This document shows positions 46,101-59,800 of a DNA stretch of 64,000 nucleotides, in pieces. The position numbers and the translations under genes were made by a program. The notes below the pieces were generated by a model. That model was not told where the DNA came from. It did not search any database and worked only from the letters and a program-made list of their open reading frames with translations. The DNA is from Blastomussa wellsi (taxonomy: Eukaryota > Cnidaria > Anthozoa > Scleractinia > Plerogyridae). Where the stretch lies: assembly GCA_947652115.1 (NCBI GenBank), contig OX393573.1:16494305-16558304 (forward strand), in the 5' to 3' direction. Position 1 is the first letter of the stretch, and every line of letters begins with the position of its first letter.

Positions 46101-47866
46101 CTCGCCAACTATCCTAGATTTGATCTGTGTAAAAAACCGCTTGAAAAAATCTCAAATAGCTGAGAAATAGCACGATTTTGAAAACGCGCCAAAATGGCCA
46201 ATCTTTTAGCTCGACTTTGCAAAGCTGTAAAATTGAAACTACTTGTTCGATTTTAGCCTAATTGGTATCGATGGACTCGCCAACTATCCTAGATTTGATC
46301 TGTGTAAAAAACCGCTTGAAAAAATCTCAACTAGCTGAGAAATAGCACGATTTTGAAAAGTCGCCAAAATGGCCGATCTTTTAGCTCGACTTTGCAAAGC
46401 TGTAAAATTGAAACTACTTGTTTGATTTTAGCCTAATTGGCATCGATGGACTCGCCAACTATCCTAGATTTGATCTGTGTAAAAAACCGCTTGAAAAAAT
46501 CTGAAATAGCTGAGAAATAGCACGATTTTGAAAAGACGCCAAAATGGCCGATCTTTTAGCTCGACTTTGCAAAGCTGTAAAATTGAAACTACTTGTTCGA
46601 TTTTAGCCTAATTGGTATCGATGGACTCGCCAACTATCCTAGATTTGATCTGTGTAAAAAACCGCTTGAAAAAATCTGAAATAGCTGAGAAATAGCACGA
46701 TTTTGAAAAGACGCCAAAATGGCCGATCTTTTAGCTCGAATTTGCAAAGCTGTAAAATTGAAACTACTTGTTCGATTTTAGCCTAATTGGTATCGATGCA
46801 CTCGCCAACTATCCTAGATTTGATCTGTGTAAAAAACCGCTTGAAAAAATCTGAAATAGCTGAGAAATAGCACGATTTTTAAAACGCGCCAAAATGGCCA
46901 ATCTTTTAGCTCGACTTTGCAAAGCTGTAAAATTGAAACTACTTGTTCGATTTTAGCCAAAATTGTATCGATGGACTTGGCAACTATCCTAGATTTGATC
47001 TGTGTAAAAAACCGCTTGAAAAAATCTCAAATAGCTGAGAAATAGCACGATTTTGAAAAGACGCCAAAATGGCCGATCTTTTAGCTCGACTTTGCAAAGC
47101 TGTAAAATTGAAACTACTTGTTCGATTTTAGCCTAATTGGCATCGATGGACTCGCCAACTATCCTAGATTTGATCTGTGTAAAAAACCGCTTGAAAAAAT
47201 CTCAAATAGCTGAGAAATAGCACGATTTTGAAAAGACGCCAAAATGGCCGATCTTTTAGCTCGACTTTGCAAAGCTGTAAAATTGAAACTACTTGTTCGA
47301 TTTTAGCCTAATTGGTATCGATGGACTCGCCAACTATCCTAGATTTGATCTGTGTAAAAAACCGCTTGAAAAAATCTGAAATAGCTGAGAAATAGCACGA
47401 TTTTTAAAAGACGCCAAAATGGCCGATCTTTTAGCTCGACTTTGCAAAGCTGTAAAATTGAAACTACTTGTTCGATTTTAGCCTAATTGGTATCGATGGA
47501 CTCGCCAACTATCCTAGATTTGATCTGTGTAAAAAACCGCTTGAAAAAATCTGAAATAGCTGAGAAATAGCACGATTTTGAAAAGACGCCAAAATGGCCG
47601 ATCTTTTAGCTCGACTTTGCAAAGCTGTAAAATTGAAACTACTTGTTCGATTTTAGCCTAATTGGTATCGATGCACTCGCCAACTATCCTAGATTTGATC
47701 TGTGTAAAAAACCGCTTGAAAAAATCTGAAATAGCTGAGAAATAGCACGATTTTTAAAACGCGCCAAAATGGCCAATCTTTTAGCTCGACTTTGCAAAGC
47801 TGTAAAATTGAAACTACTTGTTCGATTTTAGCCAAAATTGTATCGATGGACTCGGCAACTATCCTA
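40167..47866 (+). repeat. Satellite block A2: second copy of the 1,050-bp higher-order family
   Basis: 44 monomers with the same six-monomer order and the same rare variants as block A1, displaced by 26,951 bp: CTTTAAAAAATC monomers at 40872, 41922 and 42972 match 13921, 14971 and 16021. Unlike A1, it has an added 875-bp (five-monomer) tandem duplication near 46.9-47.8 kb, seen as two GCCAAAATTG variants at 46956 and 47831 against one at 20005. Confidence 0.88.
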
Positions 47867-50800
47867 GATTTGATCTGTGTAAAAAACCGCTTGAAAAAAT
47901 CTGAAATAGCTGAGAAATAGCACGATTTTGAAAAGACGCCAAAATGGCCGATCTTTTAGCTCGACTTTGCAAAGCTGTAAAATTGAAACTACTTGTTCGA
48001 TTTTAGCCTAATTGGCATCGATGGACTCGCCAACTATCCTAGATTTGATCTGTGTAAAAAACCGCTTGAAAAAATCTCAAATAGCTGAGAAATAGCACGA
48101 TTTTGAAAAGACGCCAAAATGGCCGATCTTTTAGCTCGACTTTGCAAAGCTGTAAAATTGAAACTACTTGTTCGATTTTAGCCTAATTGGTATCGATGGA
48201 CTCGCCAACTATCCTAGATTTGATCTGTGTAAAAAACCGCTTGAAAAAATCTGAAATAGCTGAGAAATAGCACGATTTTGAAAAGACGCCAAAATGGCCG
48301 ATCTTTTAGCTCGAATTTGCAAAGCTGTAAAATTGAAACTACTTGTTCGATTTTAGCCTAATTTGCATCGATGGACTCGCCAACTATCCTAGATTTGATC
48401 TGTGTAAAAAACCGCTTGAAAAAATCTCAAATAGCTGAGAAATAGCACGATTTTGAAAAGACGCCAAAATGGCCGATCTTTTAGCTCGACTTTGCAAAGC
48501 TGTAAAATTGAAACTACCTGTTCGATTTTAGCCTAATTGGTATCGATGGACTCGGCAATTATCCTAGATTTGATCTGTGTAAAAAACCGCTTGAAAAAAT
48601 CTCAAATAGCTGAGAAATAGCACGATTTTGAAAAGTCGCCAAAATGGCCGATCTTTTAGCTCGACTTTGCAAAGCTGTAAAATTGAAACTACCTGTTCGA
48701 TTTTAGCCAAATTGGTATCGATGGACTCGGCAGCTATCCGAGATTTGATCTGTGTAAAAAACCGCTTGAAAAAATCTGAAATAGCTGAGAAATAGCACGA
48801 TTTTGAAAAGACGCCAAAATGGCCGATCTTTTAGCTCGACTTTGCAAAGCTGTAAAATTGAAACTACTTGTTCGATTTTAGCCTAATTGGCATCGATGGA
48901 CTCGCCAACTATCCTAGATTTGATCTGTGTAAAAAAACCGCTTGAAAAAATCTCAAATAGCTGAGAAATAGCACGATTTTGAAAAGACGCCAAAATGGCC
49001 GATCTTTTAGCTCGACTTTGCAAAGCTGTAAAATTGAAACTACTTGTTCGATTTTAGCCTAATTGGTATCGATGGACTCGCCAACTATCCTAGATTTGAT
49101 CTGTGTAAAAAACCGCTTGAAAAAATCTGAAATAGCTGAGAAATAGCACGATTTTGAAAAGACGCCAAAATGGCCGATCTTTTAGCTCGACTTTGCAAAG
49201 CTGTAAAATTGAAACTACTTGTTCGATTTTAGCCTAATTGGCATCGATGGACTCGCCAACTATCCTAGATTTGATCTGTGTAAAAAACCGCTTGAAAAAA
49301 TCTCAAATAGCTGAGAAATAGCACGATTTTGAAAAGTCGCCAAAATGGCCGATCTTTTAGCTCGACTTTGCAAAGCTGTAAAATTGAAACTACCTGTTCG
49401 ATTTTAGCCTAATTGGTATCGATGGACTCGGCAATTATCCTAGATTTGATCTGTGTAAAAAACCGCTTGAAAAAATCTCAAATAGCTGAGAAATAGCACG
49501 ATTTTGAAAAGTCGCCAAAATGGCCGATCTTTTAGCTCGACTTTGCAAAGCTGTAAAATTGAAACTACTTGTTCGATTTTAGCCTAATTGGTATCGATGG
49601 ACTCGCCAACTATCCTAGATTTGATCTGTGTAAAAAACCGCTTGAAAAAATCTGAAATAGCTGAGAAATAGCACGATTTTGAAAAGACGCCAAAATGGCC
49701 GATCTTTTAGCTCGACTTTGCAAAGCTGTAAAATTGAAACTACTTGTTCGATTTTAGCCTAATTGGCATCGATGGACTCGCCAACTATCCTAGATTTGAT
49801 CTGTGTAAAAAACCGCTTGAAAAAATCTCAAATAGCTGAGAAATAGCACGATTTTGAAAAGTCGCCAAAATGGCCGATCTTTTAGCTCGACTTTGCAAAG
49901 CTGTAAAATTGAAACTACCTGTTCGATTTTAGCCTAATTGGTATCGATGGACTCGGCAATTATCCTAGATTTGATCTGTGTAAAAAACCGCTTGAAAAAA
50001 TCTCAAATAGCTGAGAAATAGCACGATTTTGAAAAGTCGCCAAAATGGCCGATCTTTTAGCTCGACTTTGCAAAGCTGTAAAATTGAAACTACTTGTTCG
50101 ATTTTAGCCTAATTGGTATCGATGGACTCGCCAACTATCCTAGATTTGATCTGTGTAAAAAACCGCTTGAAAAAATCTGAAATAGCTGAGAAATAGCACG
50201 ATTTTGAAAAGACGCCAAAATGGCCGATCTTTTAGCTCGACTTTGCAAAGCTGTAAAATTGAAACTACTTGTTCGATTTTAGCCTAATTGGTATCGATGG
50301 ACTCGCCAACTATCCTAGATTTGATCTGTGTAAAAAACCGCTTGAAAAAATCTGAAATAGCTGAGAAATAGCACGATTTTGAAAAGACGCCAAAATGGCC
50401 GATCTTTTAGCTCGAATTTGCAAAGCTGTAAAATTGAAACTACTTGTTCGATTTTAGCCTAATTGGCATCGATGGACTCGCCAACTATCCTAGATTTGAT
50501 CTGTGTAAAAAACCGCTTGAAAAAATCTCAAATAGCTGAGAAATAGCACGATTTTGAAAAGTCGCCAAAATGGCCGATCTTTTAGCTCGACTTTGCAAAG
50601 CTGTAAAATTGAAACTACCTGTTCGATTTTAGCCTAATTGGTATCGATGGACTCGGCAAGTATCCTAGATTTGATCTGTGTAAAAAACCGCTTGAAAAAA
50701 TCTCAAATAGCTGAGAAATAGCACGATTTTGAAAAGTCGCCAAAATGGCCGATCTTTTAGCTCGACTTTGCAAAGCTGTAAAATTGAAACTACTTGTTCG

Positions 50801-53800
50801 ATTTTAGCCTAATTGGTATCGATGGACTCGCCAACTATCCTAGATTTGATCTGTGTAAAAAACCGCTTGAAAAAATCTGAAATAGCTGAGAAATAGCACG
50901 ATTTTGAAAAGACGCCAAAATGGCCGATCTTTTAGCTCGACTTTGCAAAGCTGTAAAATTGAAACTACTTGTTCGATTTTAGCCTAATTGGTATCGATGG
51001 ACTCGGCAAGTATCCTAGATTTGATCTGTGTAAAAAACCGCTTGAAAAAATCTCAAATAGCTGAGAAATAGCACGATTTTGAAAAGTCGCCAAAATGGCC
51101 GATCTTTTAGCTCGACTTTGCAAAGCTGTAAAATTGAAACTACTTGTTCGATTTTAGCCTAATTGGTATCGATGGACTCGCCAACTATCCTAGATTTGAT
51201 CTGTGTAAAAAACCGCTTGAAAAAATCTGAAATAGCTGAGAAATAGCACGATTTTGAAAAGACGCCAAAATGGCCGATCTTTTAGCTCGACTTTGCAAAG
51301 CTGTAAAATTGAAACTACTTGTTCGATTTTAGCCTAATTGGCATCGATGGACTCGCCAACTATCCTAGATTTGATCTGTGTAAAAAACCGCTTGAAAAAA
51401 TCTCAAATAGCTGAGAAATAGCACGATTTTGAAAAGTCGCCAAAATGGCCGATCTTTTAGCTCGACTTTGCAAAGCTGTAAAATTGAAACTACCTGTTCG
51501 ATTTTAGCCTAATTGGTATCGATGGACTCGGCAATTATCCTAGATTTGATCTGTGTAAAAAACCGCTTGAAAAAATCTCAAATAGCTGAGAAATAGCACG
51601 ATTTTGAAAAGTCGCCAAAATGGCCGATCTTTTAGCTCGACTTTGCAAAGCTGTAAAATTGAAACTACTTGTTCGATTTTAGCCTAATTGGTATCGATGG
51701 ACTCGCCAACTATCCTAGATTTGATCTGTGTAAAAAACCGCCTGAAAAAATCTGAAATAGCTGAGAAATAGCACGATTTTGAAAAGACGCCAAAATGGCC
51801 GATCTTTTAGCTCGACTTTGCAAAGCTGTAAAATTGAAACTACTTGTTTGATTTTAGCCTAATTGGCATCGATGGACTCGCCAACTATCCTAGATTTGAT
51901 CTGTGTAAAAACCGCTTGAAAAAATCTCAAATAGCTGAGAAATAGCACGATTTTGAAAAGTCGCCAAAATGGCCGATCTTTTAGCTCGACTTTGCAAAGC
52001 TGTAACATTGAAACTACCTGTTCGATTTTAGCCTAATTGGTATCGATGGACTCGGCAATTATCCTAGATTTGATCTGTGTAAAAAACCGCTTGAAAAAAT
52101 CTCAAATAGCTGAGAAATAGCACGATTTTGAAAAGTCGCCAAAATGGCCGATCTTTTAGCTCGACTTTGCAAAGCTGTAAAATTGAAACTACTTGTTCGA
52201 TTTTAGCCTAATTGGTATCGATGGACTCGCCAACTATCCTAGATTTGATCTGTGTAAAAAACCGCTTGAAAAAATCTGAAATAGCTGAGAAATAGCACGA
52301 TTTTGAAAAGACGCCAAAATGGCCGATCTTTTAGCTCGACTTTGCAAAGCTGTAAAATTGAAACTACCTGTTCGATTTTAGCCTAATTGGTATCGATGGA
52401 CTCGGCAATTATCCTAGATTTGATCTGTGTAAAAAACCGCTTGAAAAAATCTCAAATAGCTGAGAAATAGCACGATTTTGAAAAGTCGCCAAAATGGCCG
52501 ATCTTTTAGCTCGACTTTGCAAAGCTGTAAAATTGAAACTACCTGTTCGATTTTAGCCTAATATGCATCGATGGACTCGCCAACTATCCTAGATTTGATC
52601 TGTGTAAAAAACCGCTTGAAAAAATCTCAAATAGCTGAGAAATAGCACGATTTTGAAAAGTCGCCAAAATGGCCGATCTTTTAGCTCGACTTTGCAAAGC
52701 TGTAAAATTGAAACTACCTGTTCGATTTTAGCCTAATTGGTATCGATGGACTCGGCAATTATCCTAGATTTGATCTGTGTAAAAAACCGCTTGAAAAAAT
52801 CTCAAATAGCTGAGAAATAGCACGATTTTGAAAAGTCGCCAAAATGGCCGATCTTTTAGCTCGACTTTGCAAAGCTGTAAAATTGAAACTACTTGTTCGA
52901 TTTTAGCCTAATTGGTATCGATGGACTCGCCAACTATCCTAGATTTGATCTGTGTAAAAAACCGCTTGAAAAAATCTGAAATAGCTGAGAAATAGCACGA
53001 TTTTGAAAAGACGCCAAAATGGCCGATCTTTTAGCTCGACTTTGCAAAGCTGTAAAATTGAAACTACTTGTTCGATTTCAGCCTAATTGGCATCGATGGA
53101 CTCGCCAACTATCCTAGATTTGATCTGTGTAAAAAACCGCTTGAAAAAATCTCAAATAGCTGAGAAATAGCACGATTTTGAAAAGTCGCCAAAATGGCCG
53201 ATCTTTTAGCTCGACTTTGCAAAGCTGTAAAATTGAAACTACCTGTTCGATTTTAGCCTAATTGGTATCGATGGACTCGGCAATTATCCTAGATTTGATC
53301 TGTGTAAAAAACCGCTTGAAAAAATCTCAAATAGCTGAGAAATAGCACGATTTTGAAAAGTCGCCAAAATGGCCGATCTTTTAGCTCGACTTTGCAAAGC
53401 TGTAAAATTGAAACTACTTGTTCGATTTTAGCCTAATTGGTATCGATGGACTCGCCAACTATCCTAGATTTGATCTGTGTAAAAAACCGCTTGAAAAAAT
53501 CTGAAATAGCTGAGAAATAGCACGATTTTGAAAAGACGCCAAAATGGCCGATCTTTTAGCTCGACTTTGCAAAGCTGTAAAATTGAAACTACTTGTTCGA
53601 TTTTAGCTTAATTGGCATCGATGGACTCGCCAACTATCCTAGATTTGATCTGTGTAAAAAACCGCTTGAAAAAATCTCAAATAGCTGAGAAATAGCACGA
53701 TTTTGAAAAGTCGCCAAAATGGCCGATCTTTTAGCTCGACTTTGCTAAGCTGTAAAATTGAAACTACCTGTTCGATTTTAGCCTAATTGGTATCGATGGA

Positions 53801-56800
53801 CTCGGCAATTATCCTAGATTTGATCTGTGTAAAAAACCGCTTGAAAAAATCTCAAATAGCTGAGAAATAGCACGATTTTGAAAAGTCGCCAAAATGGCCG
53901 ATCTTTTAGCTCGACTTTGCAAAGCTGTAAAATTGAAACTACTTGTTCGATTTTAGCCTAATTGGTATCGATGGACTCGCCAACTATCCTAGATTTGATC
54001 TGTGTAAAAAACCGCTTGAAAAAATCTGAAATAGCTGAGAAATAGCACGATTTTGAAAAGACGCCAAAATGGCCGATCTTTTAGCTCGACTTTGCAAAGC
54101 TGTAAAATTGAAACTACTTGTTCGATTTTAGCCTAATTGGCATCGATGGACTCGCCAACTATCCTAGATTTGATCTGTGTAAAAAACCGCTTGAAAAAAT
54201 CTGAAATAGCTGAGAAATAGCACGATTTTGAAAAGACGCCAAAATGGCCGATCTTTTAGCTCGACTTTGCAAAGCTGTAAAATTGAAACTACTTGTTCGA
54301 TTTTAGCCTAATTGGCATCGATGGACTCGCCAACTATCCTAGATTTGATCTGTGTAAAAAACCGCTTGAAAAAATCTCAAATAGCTGAGAAATAGCACGA
54401 TTTTGAAAAGTCGCCAAAATGGCCGATCTTTTAGCTCGACTTTGCAAAGCTGTAAAATTGAAACTACCTGTTCGATTTTAGCCTAATTGGTATCGATGGA
54501 CTCGGCAATTATCCTAGATTTGATCTGTGTAAAAAACCGCTTGAAAAAATCTGAAATAGCTGAGAAATAGCACGATTTTGAAAAGTCGCCAAAATGGCCG
54601 ATCTTTTAGCTCGACTTTGCAAAGCTGTAAAATTGAAACTACCTGTTCGATTTTAGCCTAATTGGTATCGATGGACTCGGCAATTATCCTAGATTTGATC
54701 TGTGTAAAAAACCGCTTGAAAAAATCTCAAATAGCTGAGAAATAGCACGATTTTGAAAAGTCGCCAAAATGGCCGATCTTTTAGCTCGACTTTGCAAAGC
54801 TGTAAAATTGAAACTACCTGTTCGATTTTAGCCTAATTGGTATCGATGGACTCGGCAATTATCCTAGATTTGATCTGTGTAAAAAACCGCTTGAAAAAAT
54901 CTCAAATAGCTGAGAAATAGCACGATTTTGAAAAGTCGCCAAAATGGCCGATCTTTTAGCTCGACTTTGCAAAGCTGTAAAATTGAAACTACTTGTTCGA
55001 TTTTAGCCTAATTGGTATCGATGGACTCGCCAACTATCCTAGATTTGATCTGTGTAAAAAACCGCTTGAAAAAATCTGAAATAGCTGAGAAATAGCACGA
55101 TTTTGAAAAGACGCCAAAATGGCCGATCTTTTAGCTCGACTTTGCAAAGCTGTAAAATCGAAACTACTTGTTCGATTTTAGCCTAATTGGCATCGATGGA
55201 CTCGCCAACTATCCTAGATTTGATCTGTGTAAAAAACCGCTTGAAAAAATCTCAAATAGCTGAGAAATAGCACGATTTTGAAAAGTCGCCAAAATGGCCG
55301 ATCTTTTAGCTCGACTTTGCAAAGCTGTAAAATTGAAACTACCTGTTCGATTTTAGCCTAATTGGTATCGATGGACTCGGCAATTATCCTAGATTTGATC
55401 TGTGTAAAAAACCGCTTGAAAAAATCTCAAATAGCTGAGAAATAGCACGATTTTGAAAAGTCGCCAAAATGGCCGATCTTTTAGCTCGACTTTGCAAAGC
55501 TGTAAAATTGAAACTACTTGTTCGATTTTAGCCTAATTGGTATCGATGGACTCGCCAACTATCCTAGATTTGATCTGTGTAAAAAACCGCTTGAAAAAAT
55601 CTGAAATAGCTGAGAAATAGCACGATTTTGAAAAGACGCCAAAATGGCCGATCTTTTAGCTCGACTTTGCAAAGCTGTAAAATCGAAACTACTTGTTCGA
55701 TTTTAGCCTAATTGGCATCGATGGACTCGCCAACTATCCTAGATTTGATCTGTGTAAAAAACCGCTTGAAAAAATCTCAAATAGCTGAGAAATAGCACGA
55801 TTTTGAAAAGTCGCCAAAATGGCCGATCTTTTAGCTCGACTTTGCAAAGCTGTAAAATTGAAACTACCTGTTCGATTTTAGCCTAATTGGTATCGATGGA
55901 CTCGGCAATTATCCTAGATTTGATCTGTGTAAAAAACCGCTTGAAAAAATCTCAAATAGCTGAGAAATAGCACGATTTTGAAAAGTCGCCAAAATGGCCG
56001 ATCTTTTAGCTCGACTTTGCAAAGCTGTAAAATTGAAACTACTTGTTCGATTTTAGCCTAATTGGTATCGATGGACTCGCCAACTATCCTAGATTTGATC
56101 TGTGTAAAAAACCGCTTGAAAAAATCTGAAATAGCTGAGAAATAGCACGATTTTGAAAAGACGCCAAAATGGCCGATCTTTTAGCTCGACTTTGCAAAGC
56201 TGTAAAATTGAAACTACTTGTTCGATTTTAGCCTAATTGGTATCGATGGACTCGCCAACTATCCTAGATTTGATCTGTGTAAAAAACCGCTTGAAAAAAT
56301 CTGAAATAGCTGAGAAATAGCACGATTTTGAAAAGACGCCAAAATGGCCGATCTTTTAGCTCGACTTTGCAAAGCTGTAAAATTGAAACTACTTGTTCGA
56401 TTTTAGCCTAATTGGCATCGATGGACTCGCCAACTATCCTAGATTTGATCTGTGTAAAAAACCGCTTGAAAAAATCTCAAATAGCTGAGAAATAGCACGA
56501 TTTTGAAAAGTCGCCAAAATGGCCGATCTTTTAGCTCGACTTTGCAAAGCTGTAAAATTGAAACTACCTGTTCGATTTTAGCCTAATTGGTATCGATGGA
56601 CTCGGCAATTATCCTAGATTTGATCTGTGTAAAAAACCGCTTGAAAAAATCTCAAATAGCTGAGAAATAGCACGATTTTGAAAAGTCGCCAAAATGGCCG
56701 ATCTTTTAGCTCGACTTTGCAAAGCTGTAAAATTGAAACTACTTGTTCGATTTTAGCCTAATTGGTATCGATGGACTCGCCAACTATCCTAGATTTGATC

Positions 56801-59800
56801 TGTGTAAAAAACCGCTTGAAAAAATCTGAAATAGCTGAGAAATAGCACGATTTTGAAAAGACGCCAAAATGGCCGATCTTTTAGCTCGACTTTGCAAAGC
56901 TGTAAAATTGAAACTACTTGTTCGATTTTAGCCTAATTGGCATCGATGGACTCGCCAACTATCCTAGATTTGATCTGTGTAAAAAACCGCTTGAAAAAAT
57001 CTCAAATAGCTGAGAAATAGCACGATTTTGAAAAGTCGCCAAAATGGCCGATCTTTTAGCTCGACTTTGCAAAGCTGTAAAATTGAAACTACCTGTTCGA
57101 TTTTAGCCTAATTGGTATCGATGGACTCGGCAATTATCCTAGATTTGATCTGTGTAAAAAACCGCTTGAAAAAATCTCAAATAGCTGAGAAATAGCACGA
57201 TTTTGAAAAGTCGCCAAAATGGCCGATCTTTTAGCTCGACTTTGCAAAGCTGTAAAATTGAAACTACTTGTTCGATTTTAGCCTAATTGGTATCGATGGA
57301 CTCGCCAACTATCCTAGATTTGATCTGTGTAAAAAACCGCTTGAAAAAATCTGAAATAGCTGAGAAATAGCACGATTTTGAAAAGACGCCAAAATGGCCG
57401 ATCTTTTAGCTCGACTTTGCAAAGCTGTAAAATTGAAACTACTTGTTCGATTTTAGCCTAATTGGTATCGATGGACTCGGCAATTATCCTAGATTTGATC
57501 TGTGTAAAAAACCGCTTGAAAAAATCTCAAATAGCTGAGAAATAGCACGATTTTGAAAAGACGCCAAAATGGCCGATCTTTTAGCTCGACTTTGCAAAGC
57601 TGTAAAATTGAAACTACTTGTTCGATTTTAGCCTAATTGGCATCGATGGACTCGCCAACTATCCTAGATTTGATCTGTGTAAAAAACCGCTTGAAAAAAT
57701 CTCAAATAGCTGAGAAATAGCACGATTTTGAAAAGTCGCCAAAATGGCCGATCTTTTAGCTCGACTTTGCAAAGCTGTAAAATTGAAACTACCTGTTCGA
57801 TTTTAGCCTAATTGGTATCGATGGACTCGGCAATTATCCTAGATTTGATCTGTGTAAAAAACCGCTTGAAAAAATCTCAAATAGCTGAGAAATAGCACGA
57901 TTTTGAAAAGTCGCCAAAATGGCCGATCTTTTAGCTCGACTTTGCAAAGCTGTAAAATTGAAACTACTTGTTCGATTTTAGCCTAATTGGTATCGATGGA
58001 CTCGCCAACTATCCTAGATTTGATCTGTGTAAAAAACCGCTTGAAAAAATCTGAAATAGCTGAGAAATAGCACGATTTTGAAAAGACGCCAAAATGGCCG
58101 ATCTTTTAGCTCGACTTTGCAAAGCTGTAAAATCGAAACTACTTGTTCGATTTTAGCCTAATTGGCATCGATGGACTCGCCAACTATCCTAGATTTGATC
58201 TGTGTAAAAAACCGCTTGAAAAAATCTCAAATAGCTGAGAAATAGCACGATTTTGAAAAGTCGCCAAAATGGCCGATCTTTTAGCTCGACTTTGCAAAGC
58301 TGTAAAATTGAAACTACCTGTTCGATTTTAGCCTAATTGGTATCGATGGACTCGGCAATTATCCTAGATTTGATCTGTGTAAAAAACCGCTTGAAAAAAT
58401 CTCAAATAGCTGAGAAATAGCACGATTTTGAAAAGTCGCCAAAATGGCCGATCTTTTAGCTCGACTTTGCAAAGCTGTAAAATTGAAACTACTTGTTCGA
58501 TTTTAGCCTAATTGGTATCGATGGACTCGCCAACTATCCTAGATTTGATCTGTGTAAAAAACCGCTTGAAAAAATCTGAAATAGCTGAGAAATAGCACGA
58601 TTTTGAAAAGACGCCAAAATGGCCGATCTTTTAGCTCGACTTTGCAAAGCTGTAAAATCGAAACTACTTGTTCGATTTTAGCCTAATTGGCATCGATGGA
58701 CTCGCCAACTATCCTAGATTTGATCTGTGTAAAAAACCGCTTGAAAAAATCTCAAATAGCTGAGAAATAGCACGATTTTGAAAAGTCGCCAAAATGGCCG
58801 ATCTTTTAGCTCGACTTTGCAAAGCTGTAAAATTGAAACTACCTGTTCGATTTTAGCCTAATTGGTATCGATGGACTCGGCAATTATCCTAGATTTGATC
58901 TGTGTAAAAAACCGCTTGAAAAAATCTCAAATAGCTGAGAAATAGCACGATTTTGAAAAGTCGCCAAAATGGCCGATCTTTTAGCTCGACTTTGCAAAGC
59001 TGTAAAATTGAAACTACTTGTTCGATTTTAGCCTAATTGGTATCGATGGACTCGCCAACTATCCTAGATTTGATCTGTGTAAAAAACCGCTTGAAAAAAT
59101 CTGAAATAGCTGAGAAATAGCACGATTTTGAAAAGACGCCAAAATGGCCGATCTTTTAGCTCGACTTTGCAAAGCTGTAAAATTGAAACTACTTGTTCGA
59201 TTTTAGCCTAATTGGTATCGATGGACTCGCCAACTATCCTAGATTTGATCTGTGTAAAAAACCGCTTGAAAAAATCTGAAATAGCTGAGAAATAGCACGA
59301 TTTTGAAAAGACGCCAAAATGGCCGATCTTTTAGCTCGACTTTGCAAAGCTGTAAAATTGAAACTACTTGTTCGATTTTAGCCTAATTGGCATCGATGGA
59401 CTCGCCAACTATCCTAGATTTGATCTGTGTAAAAAACCGCTTGAAAAAATCTCAAATAGCTGAGAAATAGCACGATTTTGAAAAGTCGCCAAAATGGCCG
59501 ATCTTTTAGCTCGACTTTGCAAAGCTGTAAAATTGAAACTACCTGTTCGATTTTAGCCTAATTGGTATCGATGGACTCGGCAATTATCCTAGATTTGATC
59601 TGTGTAAAAAACCGCTTGAAAAAATCTCAAATAGCTGAGAAATAGCACGATTTTGAAAAGTCGCCAAAATGGCCGATCTTTTAGCTCGACTTTGCAAAGC
59701 TGTAAAATTGAAACTACTTGTTCGATTTTAGCCTAATTGGTATCGATGGACTCGCCAACTATCCTAGATTTGATCTGTGTAAAAAACCGCTTGAAAAAAT

